The notes: a model not told the origin generated them from the letters alone. 24,107 bases of DNA from Rhodococcus_D sp039923155 (GCA_039923155.1 JBDTDI010000175.1:1-24107), one strand, 5' to 3'. Positions 1 through 7,869 are shown, numbered from the stretch's first letter. Numbers and translations: made by a program.

Positions 1-649
1 AGACGTCCTCGAGGACTGCCTCCAGGCGCTCCGCGTCAGTGACGAAGTACGCCGAGATATAGCCCTTGTCGAAGCGCATGCCCTCGGTGAGCTCCAGCTG
101 GAGACCGAAGGTGTTGGACTCCTCGACGGTGATGACACCTTCCTTGCCGACCTTGTCCATCGCCTCGGCGATGAGCTCGCCGATGGAGGGGTCGCCGGCG
201 GAGATGCCTGCGGTGGCTGCGATCTGCTCCTTGGTCTCCACCTCCTTGGCGGTCTCCATGAGCTTGGCGGTGACGGCCTCGACCGCCTTCTCGATGCCCT
301 TCTTCAGCGCCATCGGGTTGGCGCCAGCCGCCACGTTGCGCAGCCCCTCGCGGACGAGGGCCTGGGCGAGCACGGTGGCGGTGGTGGTGCCGTCGCCGGC
401 GACGTCGTCGGTCTTCTTGGCGACCTCCTTGACCAGCTCGGCCCCGATCTTCTCCCAGGGGTCCTCGAGCTCGATCTCCTTGGCGATGGAGACACCGTCG
501 TTGGTGATCGTGGGGGCACCCCACTTCTTCTCCAGCACGACGTTGCGACCCTTGGGGCCCAACGTCACCTTTACTGCGTCGGCGAGGGTGTTCATGCCCC
601 GCTCCAGGCCGCGACGGGCCTCTTCGTCGAACGCGATCATCTTGGCCAT
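1..649 (-). CDS. groEL: 60-kDa chaperonin GroEL (GroEL2/Hsp65-like), N-terminal 216 residues, cut by window edge
   Basis: ATP-dependent cytosolic folding chaperonin subunit. The translation starts MAKMIAFDEEARRGLERGMN and continues with the conserved VTLGPKGRNVVLEKKWGAP and the ATP-binding DGTTTATVLAQ segment, then EQIAATAGISAGD, EGVITVEESN and ELTEGMRFDKGYIS. It closely resembles mycobacterial GroEL2. The ATG at 647-649 is preceded by GGAGG about 11 nt upstream on the minus strand. Only the equatorial domain and the beginning of the apical side are present; the C-terminus, which would tell a Gly-Met-rich tail from a His-rich one, lies outside the window. No groES is visible beside it, which fits a stand-alone groEL2-type locus. 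Two CIRCE operators and a promoter lie upstream, so HrcA heat-shock control is very likely. Confidence 0.97.
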   Translation of the reverse strand, partial: MAKMIAFDEEARRGLERGMNTLADAVKVTLGPKGRNVVLEKKWGAPTITNDGVSIAKEIELEDPWEKIGAELVKEVAKKTDDVAGDGTTTATVLAQALVREGLRNVAAGANPMALKKGIEKAVEAVTAKLMETAKEVETKEQIAATAGISAGDPSIGELIAEAMDKVGKEGVITVEESNTFGLQLELTEGMRFDKGYISAYFVTDAERLEAVLEDV

Positions 650-764
650 TGCGAAGTGATCCTCCGGAATTTGGGGGTGGTGCAGGAGTGACACAGTGCT
701 GGCCAGGTTCAGTGCCCGCGACGGACGACCGGGGGTCACGAACACCCGGTCTCACCGTTCCGAC

Positions 765-791
765 CTGGCACTCACCGGGGGTGAGTGCCAA
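765..791. promoter_or_regulatory. CIRCE element 2 (HrcA operator), start-site proximal
   Basis: CTGGCACTC (765-773), 9-nt spacer, GAGTGCCAA (783-791): same spacing as CIRCE, two mismatches in the left arm and one in the right. The core is an 11-bp perfect inverted repeat, TGGCACTCACC / GGTGAGTGCCA (766-776 and 780-790), with a 3-nt loop, so the groEL 5' UTR RNA could also form a strong hairpin. It lies 8 bp from CIRCE 1. Confidence 0.85.
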
Positions 792-796
792 GTCCA

Positions 797-825
797 TTCT
801 TAGCACTCGACCACGACGAGTGCAA
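797..825 (-). promoter_or_regulatory. groEL promoter (-35 TTGCAC, 17-bp spacer, -10 TAAGAA)
   Basis: On the minus strand TTGCAC (825-820) is followed after exactly 17 bp by TAAGAA (802-797), a sigma-70-class arrangement. The predicted start near 790 lies inside the second CIRCE element and leaves a 5' UTR of about 140 nt before the groEL ATG. The -35 box is embedded in the first CIRCE, so repressor binding would block RNA polymerase. The promoter begins only about 10 bp beyond the kinase stop codon, so groEL need not depend on kinase transcription. Confidence 0.7.
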
Positions 826-826
826 A
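800..826. promoter_or_regulatory. CIRCE element 1 (HrcA operator), promoter-overlapping
   Basis: TTAGCACTC (800-808), 9-nt spacer, GAGTGCAAA (818-826). The known CIRCE consensus is TTAGCACTC-N9-GAGTGCTAA, so the left arm is perfect and the right arm has one mismatch. It covers the -35 and part of the -10 region of groEL. Confidence 0.93.
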
Positions 827-835
827 GCCCGAGGC

Positions 836-1924
836 TCACACCAGCAGCAGGACGACGACGACGACCAGTGCGATCGTCGCCAGGACGAGCAGCGGGACCA
901 GCCAGGGATGGCCCTCGACAGCGCCGGCGGTGAACGCGGTTCCGGTACGGGTGGGCAACGGGTCGCGCACCCGCATCGCCGCGACGTCGTGCCCCGCCCC
1001 GGGCCGCGAGGGGCCCGCACCGGCGTGGCCGGGCGTCGGTACCGGTCCGGAGGGCGGCGAGGACCGCCGTCGGGCGGGGGGCTCCTCGGGCCGGGTGACC
1101 CCGGCCAGCGCCTGGTGGGCCAGGCTCAACAGCTCCCGGCAGGTGCCGGGGCGCACACCGGGCTCGGTGGCCATGCCCCGGCGCACCACCGCGTCGATGC
1201 GCGTCGGCAGCACCACCTCCGCCGACACCGCAGGCACCCGGCCCGAGAGGTGGCCGTTGATGACCGTGTCGACGCTGCCGGTGAAGGGGGCGTGCCCGGC
1301 GAGGCACGCGTACAGCATGCAGGCCAGGGAGTAGACGTCGGTACGAGCGTCGACGGCATCGCCGCGCAGGTGCTCGGGGGCGGCGTAGGTCGGGGAGCCG
1401 AGGAAGTCCCCGCTCAGCGTGCGGTGGCCGGCGCTGCCCCGGCGGGTGAGCCCGAAGTCGGCCAGGTAGGCGTGTTCCGCCCCCACCCCCTCCCGTCTTG
1501 TGACCAGCACGTTGGCCAGCTTGACGTCCAGGTGCACCAGCCTACGGGAGTGCAGCACGTCGAGGGCCTCGGCGACCTGGCAGAGCAGCGCCACGGCGCG
1601 GCGCGGGGCCAGCAGGACCGCGAGGTCATCGCCCTCGACGTAGCGCATGGCCAGGAACAACCTGCCGTCGAGGTCCCCGAGGTCGTACAGCGGCACCACG
1701 TGGGGATGATCGATGGCCGAGGTGTTTCGGGCCTCGTCGACGAACCGCTCGCGGAACTCGGCGTCGTCGGCCAACGAGTCCGACATCATCTTCAGCGCGA
1801 CGGCCCGACCGAGGCGGACGTCGGTGGCGCGGTACATCGTGCTCATGCCGCCCCGGCCGATCACCTCCTCGACCTGGTAGTAGCCCAGCCGCCGACCCAC
1901 CAGGTCGCCGTCCTGCTGCTCCAC
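836..1924 (-). CDS. Serine/threonine protein kinase, PknB-like, C-terminal membrane anchor, no extracellular sensor
   Basis: Bacterial Hanks-type kinase of 362 residues. Visible in order: glycine loop IGRGGMSTMY (22-31), VALK lysine K45, helix-C region Glu64, catalytic loop HLDVKLAN (131-138), DFG at 156-158, YAAPEHL activation-segment end, then a Pro-rich linker and one hydrophobic helix at the extreme C-terminus (WLVPLLVLATIALVVVVVLLLV region). There is nothing after the helix, so no PASTA or other external sensor. The catalytic loop has Leu in place of the usual Arg (HLD not HRD) and Leu in place of the usual Pro after Lys; both were checked in the DNA. I chose GTG 1924 because a -10-like TAGGGT lies 7 nt upstream (leaderless start); GTG 1945 adds 7 residues and has a GGGAG upstream. 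Divergent from moeA, same strand as groEL. Confidence 0.9.
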   Translation of the reverse strand: MEQQDGDLVGRRLGYYQVEEVIGRGGMSTMYRATDVRLGRAVALKMMSDSLADDAEFRERFVDEARNTSAIDHPHVVPLYDLGDLDGRLFLAMRYVEGDDLAVLLAPRRAVALLCQVAEALDVLHSRRLVHLDVKLANVLVTRREGVGAEHAYLADFGLTRRGSAGHRTLSGDFLGSPTYAAPEHLRGDAVDARTDVYSLACMLYACLAGHAPFTGSVDTVINGHLSGRVPAVSAEVVLPTRIDAVVRRGMATEPGVRPGTCRELLSLAHQALAGVTRPEEPPARRRSSPPSGPVPTPGHAGAGPSRPGAGHDVAAMRVRDPLPTRTGTAFTAGAVEGHPWLVPLLVLATIALVVVVVLLLV

Positions 1925-1931
1925 GCGCACG

Positions 1932-1937
1932 ACCCTA
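1932..1937 (-). promoter_or_regulatory. -10-like hexamer TAGGGT before the kinase gene
   Basis: TAGGGT (1937-1932, minus strand) ends 7 nt before the GTG at 1924, so transcription could begin at the start codon itself. No convincing -35 is visible. Inference from spacing only. Confidence 0.4.
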
Positions 1938-2004
1938 ACCCGCACGCTGGGCTCCCGGACCCCCCGTCGACCCGCCCATCCCCAGGCCAGGCAGGATCGT
2001 CGCG

Positions 2005-3222
2005 GTGCGCACCGTGAGCGAGCACCAGTCGATCGTCGCCGAGCTGCTGGGCCGAACCCCGGTGGTCACGCTGGCCCTGGCCGAGGCGGCCGGGCTGACG
2101 TTGGCCGCCGACGTCGTGGCCCCGCGCGCGTTGCCCGCCTTCGACAACTCGGCCATGGACGGCTACGCCGTGCGCGCGGTCGACATCGCGTCGGCCACCG
2201 CGCAGGAGCCGGTCACGTTGGCGGTCGCGGCGGACGTGCCGGCGGGCCGCGTCGACGGTCCACCTCTGACCCCTGGCACCGCCCACCGCATCATGACCGG
2301 CGCGCCGATGCCCTCCGGTGCCGACGCGGTGGTGCAGGTCGAGGCCACCGACGGCGGCACCGAGAACGTGCAGGTGCACGAGAGCAGGGACCCGGGGGTG
2401 CACGTGCGGACCGCCGGCGAGGACGTCACCGCCGGCGAGACGGTCCTGCTCGCCGGGGCCTCGCTCGGCGCCGCGCAGCTCGGCCTGCTCGCCGCGCTGG
2501 GCCTGGCGCAGGTGCAGGTGCACCGCCGGGTGCGGGTGCTCGTCCTGTCCACCGGCTCCGAGCTGGTGGCTGCGGGCGCCGACCTGCTGCACGGCCAGAT
2601 CCACGAGTCGAACGGGGTCATGCTCGCCACCGCCGTGCGCGGCGCCGGCGGCCAGGCGGAGCAGCTGCAGTTCGTCTCCGACGACGTCGACGAGCTGAAC
2701 GCGGCACTGGCGACCCGCCTCGGTGAGGTGGACCTGCTGCTCACCTCCGGGGGGGTCAGCGCCGGGGCCTACGAGGTGGTCAAGGACGCATTCACCGGGC
2801 ACGGGGTGGAGTTCGTGAAGGTCGCCATGCAGCCGGGCATGCCCCAGGGGGCGGGTCGGGTGCGCGGGGTCCCGGTGGTGACCCTGCCCGGCAACCCGGT
2901 GAGCGCACTGGTCAGCTTCGAGGTGTTCCTGCGTCCGGCGCTGCGCGCCGCGGCCCGGCTGCCCCACACCAGCCGCCCGGTGGTGCGGGCCCGGCTGAGC
3001 GAGGGGCTCAGCTCGCCCGCCGGTCGCCGCCAGTTCCGTCGCGGGGTGCTCGGGGGCGCCGTCACCGGGCGGGTTGACGGGAAGCGTGACGTGCGGCCCA
3101 TCGGACCCCCGGCCTCGCACTTCCTGCGCTGGCTGGCTGCCTCGGACTGCCTGATCGACGTCGACGAGGCGACCACCGCCCTCGCTGCGGGCGACGAGGT
3201 CGACGTGTGGGTGCTCGACTGA
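2005..3222 (+). CDS. moeA: Molybdopterin molybdenumtransferase MoeA
   Basis: Inserts molybdate into adenylylated molybdopterin in the last step of molybdenum cofactor synthesis; cytosolic. The 405 residues match the usual family length. Family blocks seen: PAFDNSAMDGYAV (44-56), RIMTGAPMPSGADAVVQVE (95-113), the MPT-binding-fold start VLVLSTGSEL (178-187), GQIHESNG (197-204), LTSGGVSAGAYEVVKDAF (246-263) and PVVTLPGNPVSALVSFEVF (290-308). GTG 2005 is used; GTG 2014 is an alternative. A weak -10-like CAGGAT lies 7 nt before 2005. No other Moco gene is adjacent. The moeA-psd-pssA order divergent to groEL resembles moeA2-psd-pssA next to groEL2 in M. tuberculosis (recalled, not checked). Confidence 0.95.
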   Translation: MRTVSEHQSIVAELLGRTPVVTLALAEAAGLTLAADVVAPRALPAFDNSAMDGYAVRAVDIASATAQEPVTLAVAADVPAGRVDGPPLTPGTAHRIMTGAPMPSGADAVVQVEATDGGTENVQVHESRDPGVHVRTAGEDVTAGETVLLAGASLGAAQLGLLAALGLAQVQVHRRVRVLVLSTGSELVAAGADLLHGQIHESNGVMLATAVRGAGGQAEQLQFVSDDVDELNAALATRLGEVDLLLTSGGVSAGAYEVVKDAFTGHGVEFVKVAMQPGMPQGAGRVRGVPVVTLPGNPVSALVSFEVFLRPALRAAARLPHTSRPVVRARLSEGLSSPAGRRQFRRGVLGGAVTGRVDGKRDVRPIGPPASHFLRWLAASDCLIDVDEATTALAAGDEVDVWVLD

Positions 3223-3300
3223 GAGACCTCTGCCGCGTCGGAGGGCTCGTCCCGTAGGTTGGGCTCCCAGCAACTCACGCCCACCCCCCGGAGGAGCATC

Positions 3301-4008
3301 GTGGCTCGACGTCCCGCTCAGCTTGACGGCCGGACTGGTCTCGGTCACGTCGTCGAGCTGGTGCGCGAGACCGTGCCGCCGATGCACCCGGCCGGACGGC
3401 CGTTCGTCGTCGGCGCGGCGGCGGTCGGACTGCTGGGCCGCCGATCGGTCCTGCTGCGGCGCACCTCGACCGCGGCCGCCCTGGGGTGTGCGGCCTTCTT
3501 CCGCGCGCCCAACCGGGTCCCGCCGACCCGCCCCGGCCTCGTCGTCGCCCCGGCCGACGGTGCGGTGGCCGTGGTCGACGAGGCCGCCCCGCCAGCCGAG
3601 CTGGGCCACGGCCCAACCCCCGTGCCCCGGGTCAGCGTGTTCCTGTCGCTGCTGGACGTGCACGTGCAGCGCAGTCCGGTGACCGGGACGGCGGTGGCCG
3701 TGGTGCACACCCCCGGCCAGTTCCTCTCGGCCGATCTCCCCGCCGCCAGCTCCGTCAACGAGCGCACCGCCGTGCACCTGCGCACCACCGACAACCACGA
3801 CGTGGTTGTCGTCCAGATCGCCGGGCTGTTGGCGCGGCGCATCGTGTGCGACCTTCGGGCGGGGCAGCACACCACCCTCGGAGCCACCTACGGCCTGATC
3901 CGCTTCGGCTCCCGCGTGGACACCTACCTACCGCCCGGCAGCCGGGTGCTGGTCAGCCCGGGGCAGCGGATGGTCGGCGCGGAGACCGTGCTCGCCGAGC
4001 TGCCGTGA
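3301..4008 (+). CDS. psd: Phosphatidylserine decarboxylase proenzyme (short form)
   Basis: Pyruvoyl-dependent membrane enzyme that converts phosphatidylserine to phosphatidylethanolamine. The 235-residue product shows a hydrophobic N-terminal stretch (about 30-60), FFRAPNR, APADGAV, VSVFLSLLDVHVQRSPVTG, VVVQIAGLLARRIVC and, near the C-terminus, GLIRFGSRVDTYLPPG. The Gly-Ser in FGS (Ser about 204) is the expected self-cleavage site that creates the pyruvoyl group and a 30-odd-residue alpha chain. GTG 3301 was chosen because GGAGGAG ends 4 nt before it; an in-frame start at 3259 has no such site. A TAGGTT at 3255-3260 could be its -10. The stop overlaps the pssA start (GTGA), so the two enzymes of the pathway are translationally coupled. 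Confidence 0.95.
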   Translation: MARRPAQLDGRTGLGHVVELVRETVPPMHPAGRPFVVGAAAVGLLGRRSVLLRRTSTAAALGCAAFFRAPNRVPPTRPGLVVAPADGAVAVVDEAAPPAELGHGPTPVPRVSVFLSLLDVHVQRSPVTGTAVAVVHTPGQFLSADLPAASSVNERTAVHLRTTDNHDVVVVQIAGLLARRIVCDLRAGQHTTLGATYGLIRFGSRVDTYLPPGSRVLVSPGQRMVGAETVLAELP

Positions 4009-4901
4009 GCCGCAGCCGCTTCCCGACGGCCTCGCGCCGGGGCACCGCGGACACCGGCGACCAGACCCGGGGTGAGCGCGGGCGCCCGATCAGCCTGCTG
4101 CCCAGCGTGATCACCGTACTCGCGCTGTGCCTGGGGATGTCCGCGGTGAAGTTCGGCCTCGACGGCAAGCTCGAGGCCGCGTACTTCCTGGTGGCCGGCG
4201 CGGCGGTGCTCGACGCGGTCGACGGCCGCATCGCGCGGCTCCTCGACGTCAGCAGCGCGATCGGCGCCGAGCTCGACTCCCTCGCTGACGCCGTCTCCTT
4301 CGGGGTGGCGCCCGCCCTCCTGCTCTACATCACGCTGCTCGACGGCAACCGCGGGGGTTGGGTCGTGGCCCTCGTGTTCGTCGTCTGCGTGGTGCTGCGG
4401 CTCGCCCGGTTCAACACCCTGATCGACACCGACCCGCCGCCCGGCGGCAAGGACTTCTTCACCGGGGTACCGAGCCCCTCCGGCGCCATGGTGGCCCTGC
4501 TGCCCCTCGCGGTGACGCAGCAGCAGGGTGACGGCTGGTGGTCCAACTCCGTCCTCGTGTCGCTCTGGGTGCTGGCCTCCGCCGGGCTGGTCATCTCCCG
4601 GATACCCACCCTGTCGGTGAGCGCCATCCGGGTGCCGAGCCGGTTCGCCGCCCCGGCACTCGTGGGCGTCGCGGCGGTCATCGCCGGACTGGTCGTGTAC
4701 CCGCTCGTCCTGGTGCTGGCCCTGACCATCGCCTACCTCGCGCACCTCCCGCTTGCAGCCCGCATGCGCCAGCGTTCGCTGGCCAGCTCCCAGAGCTGGT
4801 CCCCGGGGCCGGTGCGCTTCGGTCGACGCCGTCGCTCGGCGCGACGACTGGGCCTTCGACCGCCGCGGGTGCGCCGCTTGGCCGGGCGCAAACGGCCCTG
4901 A
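4005..4901 (+). CDS. pssA: CDP-diacylglycerol--serine O-phosphatidyltransferase PssA
   Basis: Integral membrane enzyme making phosphatidylserine from CDP-diacylglycerol and serine, the substrate for the adjacent psd product. The 298-residue protein carries the complete CDP-alcohol phosphatidyltransferase signature D70-xx-D73-G-xx-A-R-x8-G-xxx-D91-xxx-D95 (LDAVDGRIARLL to ELDSLAD), followed by SFGVAPA and several hydrophobic helices up to about residue 250. The PssA assignment over other family members rests on the overall pattern plus the psd neighbour. The start GTG 4005 overlaps the psd stop by 4 nt. The last 45 or so residues form an unusual Arg-rich tail (GRRRRSARRLGLRPPRVRRL region), probably cytoplasmic. 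Confidence 0.93.
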   Translation: MSRSRFPTASRRGTADTGDQTRGERGRPISLLPSVITVLALCLGMSAVKFGLDGKLEAAYFLVAGAAVLDAVDGRIARLLDVSSAIGAELDSLADAVSFGVAPALLLYITLLDGNRGGWVVALVFVVCVVLRLARFNTLIDTDPPPGGKDFFTGVPSPSGAMVALLPLAVTQQQGDGWWSNSVLVSLWVLASAGLVISRIPTLSVSAIRVPSRFAAPALVGVAAVIAGLVVYPLVLVLALTIAYLAHLPLAARMRQRSLASSQSWSPGPVRFGRRRRSARRLGLRPPRVRRLAGRKRP

Positions 4902-4909
4902 GGGCCACC

Positions 4910-4915
4910 TAGACT
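4910..4915 (+). promoter_or_regulatory. -10-like hexamer TAGACT upstream of the mrp operon
   Basis: TAGACT starts 8 nt after the pssA stop and ends 8 nt before an ATG (4924) that opens a 13-codon ORF. A start there would give a leaderless mRNA. No clear -35 is seen; read-through from psd-pssA is also possible. Confidence 0.4.
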
Positions 4916-4923
4916 CACTGCCG

Positions 4924-4965
4924 ATGCCCCGCCCCCCGCAGCCGAGTCGGAGCACCGGCCCGTGA
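4924..4965 (+). CDS. Possible 13-codon leader peptide overlapping the mrpA start
   Basis: ATG 4924 opens MPRPPQPSRSTGP and stops at TGA 4963-4965, which overlaps the mrpA GTG (4962-4964) as GTGA, the same overlap used throughout this operon. The ATG sits 8 nt after TAGACT, fitting a leaderless start. mrpA itself has only a weak GGAG before its GTG, so coupling through this ORF could help initiate mrpA. The peptide is Pro-rich (PP at 4-5). It is too short to judge by coding statistics and may be chance. Confidence 0.35.
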   Translation: MPRPPQPSRSTGP

Positions 4966-7856
4966 TCGCCGTCCTGCTCGCGCACCTCGTGGCCGCCCTC
5001 GCGGCGCCGCTGCTGGTCCGCCGCCTGGGCCGCGACGCCTTCTTCGTCCTGGCCCTGGTCCCCCTCGGCGGTTTCGTTTGGGCCCTGGCGCACGTGGGCC
5101 AGACGCTGCGCGTGGACGTCGGCTGGATCAGCGGGCTGCAGCTGAACTTCTCCCTCGTGCTCGACCCGCTGGCCACGATCCTGGCCTGCCTGGTGACCGG
5201 CGTCGGGGCGCTGGTGCTCGCCTACTGCGGCCGCTACTTCGACGACGACGAGCCCCGCCTGGGGCTGTTCGCCCTGGAGATGGTGGCCTTCGCCGGTTCG
5301 ATGTTCGGCCTGGTCCTGGCGGACAACATGCTGCTGCTGTACGGGTTCTGGGAGCTCACGACCGTGCTGAGCTTCCTGCTGGTCGGGCACTACGGCAGCC
5401 AGGCCACCAGCCGTCGCAACGCCACCCAGGCGCTGCTGGTCACCACCGCCGGCGGTCTCGCCATGCTGGTGGGCATCGTGATCCTCGGCCAGGTCACCGG
5501 CAGCTACCTGCTCTCCGCCGTCATCGCCGACGCACCACGCGGCTGGCTCTCCGGGGTCGGCGTCCTGCTGCTGCTCGTCGGGGCGCTGAGCAAGTCGGCG
5601 ATCGTCCCGTTCCACTTCTGGCTGCCCGGGGCGATGGCCGCCCCCACACCGGTCAGTGCCTACCTGCACGCCGCGGCGATGGTCAAGGCGGGCATCTACC
5701 TGGTGGCGCGACTGGCCCCGGGCTTCGCCGACGCGGCACCGTGGCGGGTGAGCGTGCTGACCCTCGGGGTGCTGAGCATGCTCGTGGCTGGCTGGCGGGC
5801 CCTTCGGGAGACCGACCTCAAGCTGGTGCTGGCCTTCGGCACCGTCAGCCAGCTCGGCTTCCTGATGACCCTGGTGGGCTCGGGCACCCGCGACCTGGCG
5901 CTGGCTGGGATGACCATGGTGGTGGCGCACGCCCTGTTCAAGTCCACGCTGTTCCTCACCGTCGGGGCGATCGACCACGCCACCGGCACCCGTGACCTGC
6001 GCGAGCTGTCCGGACTGGGTCGACGCAGCCCGGTGCTGGCCGTCCTCGCCTCGGCGGCGGCGCTGAGCATGGCCGGGGTGCCCCCGTTCCTCGGTTTCGT
6101 CGGCAAGGAGGCCGCCTTCGAGTCGCTTCTGCACGGCGGGCGCAGCGGAGCGGGGTTGCCCAACCAGGTGGTCTCGCTGGTGGTGCTGGCGGGGCTGGTG
6201 CTGGGCTCGGTGTTCACCGTCGCCTACTCCTTGCGCTTCGTGTGGGGGGCCTTCGGCGGGCGTGCGCCCAGTCCGGCGGTGGCCGGGATGCACGACCCCG
6301 ACCGGCTGCTGCTCGCGCCGCCGGTGCTGCTGGCCGTTCTGGGGCTCGTCGGAGGGTTGGCCTACCGTCCCCTGGACACCGCTCTGAGCGCCTACGCGCG
6401 GACCCTGCCCGGTGGGGACGAGACCTACCGGCTCGCCCTCTGGCACGGGTTCAGTCCCGCGCTCGGGTTGTCGGTGGTGGCCCTGCTCGGCGGGGCGCTG
6501 CTGTTCGCGGCCCGCGACGCCGTGGTCCGCCTGCAGCGGCAGAGCCCCCCGCTGGGCAACGCCGACCGCGCCTACGACGCCACCCTGCACGCCGCCGACC
6601 GGCTCTCCCAGCGCCTCACGGCCACCACCCAGCGGGGCTCGCTGCCCGTCAACCTCACCGTCATCCTGCTGACGCTGACGGTGCTGCCCACGGTGTTTCT
6701 CGCCCTCGGCCCTCGAGCCGGGCTGCGGCTGCGCGGCTTCGACTCCCCCGCCCAGGCCGTGGTCGGCGTGCTCGCGGTGATCTGCGCGTTCGCGGCCACC
6801 CGGGTGCACAACCGGCTCACCGGGGTGCTGCTCGTCGGGCTGACCGGGTACTCCTGCGCGGTGATCTTCGCCCTGCACGGCGCCCCCGACCTCGCGCTGA
6901 CCCAGCTGCTCGTCGAGACCCTCACGCTGGTCGTGTTCGTGCTCGTCCTGCGGAAGATGCCGGCCGACGTCACGCCGCTGTCGCGGATGGGGTTCCGGGC
7001 TCGGCGGGCCGTGCTCGCCGGCGGGGTGGGCACCGCGGTCACGGTCATCGCGGCCTACGCCATCAGCGCACGCACCGCCGTCGCCGACTCCCTCGCGCTG
7101 CCCGAAGCGGCCTACACCCGGGGGCACGGGTCCAACGTGGTCAACGTCATCCTGGTCGACGTCCGGGCCTGGGACACCCTCGGCGAGATCTCCGTCCTGG
7201 TGGTGGCGGCCACCGGGGTCGCGAGCCTGGTCTTCCGGCACCGTCGGTTCGGCAGCGCGCCCCGGGTCAGCGACGCCTACGCCGACGGTGTGGCGACGAG
7301 CGAGCTGGCCGGCCCCCCGGAGGAGACGACGTGGCTCGCCAGCGGCGGGCTCGAGGACCGCGAGCACCGCTCGCTGGTGCTGGAGGTGGCCACCCGGCTG
7401 GTGTTCCCCACGATCATGGTGGTCTCGGTGTACTTCCTGTTCGCCGGGCACAACTCCCCCGGCGGCGGCTTCGCCGGTGGGCTGGTGGCCGGGCTCGCCC
7501 TGGTGGTCCGCTACCTGGCGGGCGGCCGCTACGAGCTGGGCGAGGCCCTCGGTGTGGACGCCGGTCTGGTCCTCGGCCTCGGGCTGTTGTTCGCAGCGGG
7601 CACCGCGACCACGTCGCTGCTGCTCGGGGCCCCGGTGCTGAGCTCGGCGCTGGTCGAGGTCGACGTGCCGGTGCTGGGCCACGTGAAGGTGGTGACCGCG
7701 CTGTTCTTCGACGTCGGGGTGTACCTCGTCGTCGTGGGCCTGGTGCTCGACGTGCTGCGCAGCCTCGGCGCCGGGCTCGACCCGGTGGCCGAGAACGAGG
7801 GTGTGCCCGACGCCACGGAGTTCAGCCCCACCGTCCGCGACGTGGTCCGACCGTGA
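4962..7856 (+). CDS. mrpA: Na+(cation)/H+ antiporter subunit A, MrpA-MrpB fusion
   Basis: Largest membrane subunit of the multi-subunit Mrp/Mnh antiporter, which exports Na+ (or other cations) in exchange for protons. The N-terminal ~500 residues are a NuoL/MrpA-type proton-channel domain: GFWELTTVLSFLLVGHY (Glu131), ALSKSAIVPFHFWLPGAMAAPTPVSAYLHAAAMVKAG (Lys211, Lys242), and VPPFLGFVGKE. A DUF4040-like segment follows (about 595-670, LHGAPDLALTQLLVETLTLV), then a C-terminal MnhB domain (about 805-945) containing SVYFLFAGHNSPGGGFAGGLVAGLALV. There is no separate mrpB, so the fusion supplies it; A-B fusions of about 960 aa are common in actinobacteria. GTG 4962 overlaps a 13-codon ORF stop. 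First gene of a seven-subunit operon; mrpC starts 13 nt after the stop. Confidence 0.95.
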   Translation: MIAVLLAHLVAALAAPLLVRRLGRDAFFVLALVPLGGFVWALAHVGQTLRVDVGWISGLQLNFSLVLDPLATILACLVTGVGALVLAYCGRYFDDDEPRLGLFALEMVAFAGSMFGLVLADNMLLLYGFWELTTVLSFLLVGHYGSQATSRRNATQALLVTTAGGLAMLVGIVILGQVTGSYLLSAVIADAPRGWLSGVGVLLLLVGALSKSAIVPFHFWLPGAMAAPTPVSAYLHAAAMVKAGIYLVARLAPGFADAAPWRVSVLTLGVLSMLVAGWRALRETDLKLVLAFGTVSQLGFLMTLVGSGTRDLALAGMTMVVAHALFKSTLFLTVGAIDHATGTRDLRELSGLGRRSPVLAVLASAAALSMAGVPPFLGFVGKEAAFESLLHGGRSGAGLPNQVVSLVVLAGLVLGSVFTVAYSLRFVWGAFGGRAPSPAVAGMHDPDRLLLAPPVLLAVLGLVGGLAYRPLDTALSAYARTLPGGDETYRLALWHGFSPALGLSVVALLGGALLFAARDAVVRLQRQSPPLGNADRAYDATLHAADRLSQRLTATTQRGSLPVNLTVILLTLTVLPTVFLALGPRAGLRLRGFDSPAQAVVGVLAVICAFAATRVHNRLTGVLLVGLTGYSCAVIFALHGAPDLALTQLLVETLTLVVFVLVLRKMPADVTPLSRMGFRARRAVLAGGVGTAVTVIAAYAISARTAVADSLALPEAAYTRGHGSNVVNVILVDVRAWDTLGEISVLVVAATGVASLVFRHRRFGSAPRVSDAYADGVATSELAGPPEETTWLASGGLEDREHRSLVLEVATRLVFPTIMVVSVYFLFAGHNSPGGGFAGGLVAGLALVVRYLAGGRYELGEALGVDAGLVLGLGLLFAAGTATTSLLLGAPVLSSALVEVDVPVLGHVKVVTALFFDVGVYLVVVGLVLDVLRSLGAGLDPVAENEGVPDATEFSPTVRDVVRP

Positions 7857-7869
7857 GGGGGCTCCGACG

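Noticed and set aside
66..659. Ser/Ala-rich plus-strand frame opposite groEL
   Set aside because: Exact antisense of the conserved groEL coding region with no recognisable domain.
1861..3870. 669-codon minus-strand frame opposite moeA and psd
   Set aside because: Low-complexity His/Arg/Gly-rich shadow; both plus-strand genes have complete family motifs.
3924..7682. Long minus-strand open frame of 1252 codons opposite pssA and mrpA
   Set aside because: Composition (Gln, His, Arg, Gly, Glu-rich with no domains) is that of the complement of a G+C-rich gene; mrpA on the other strand is a clear family member.
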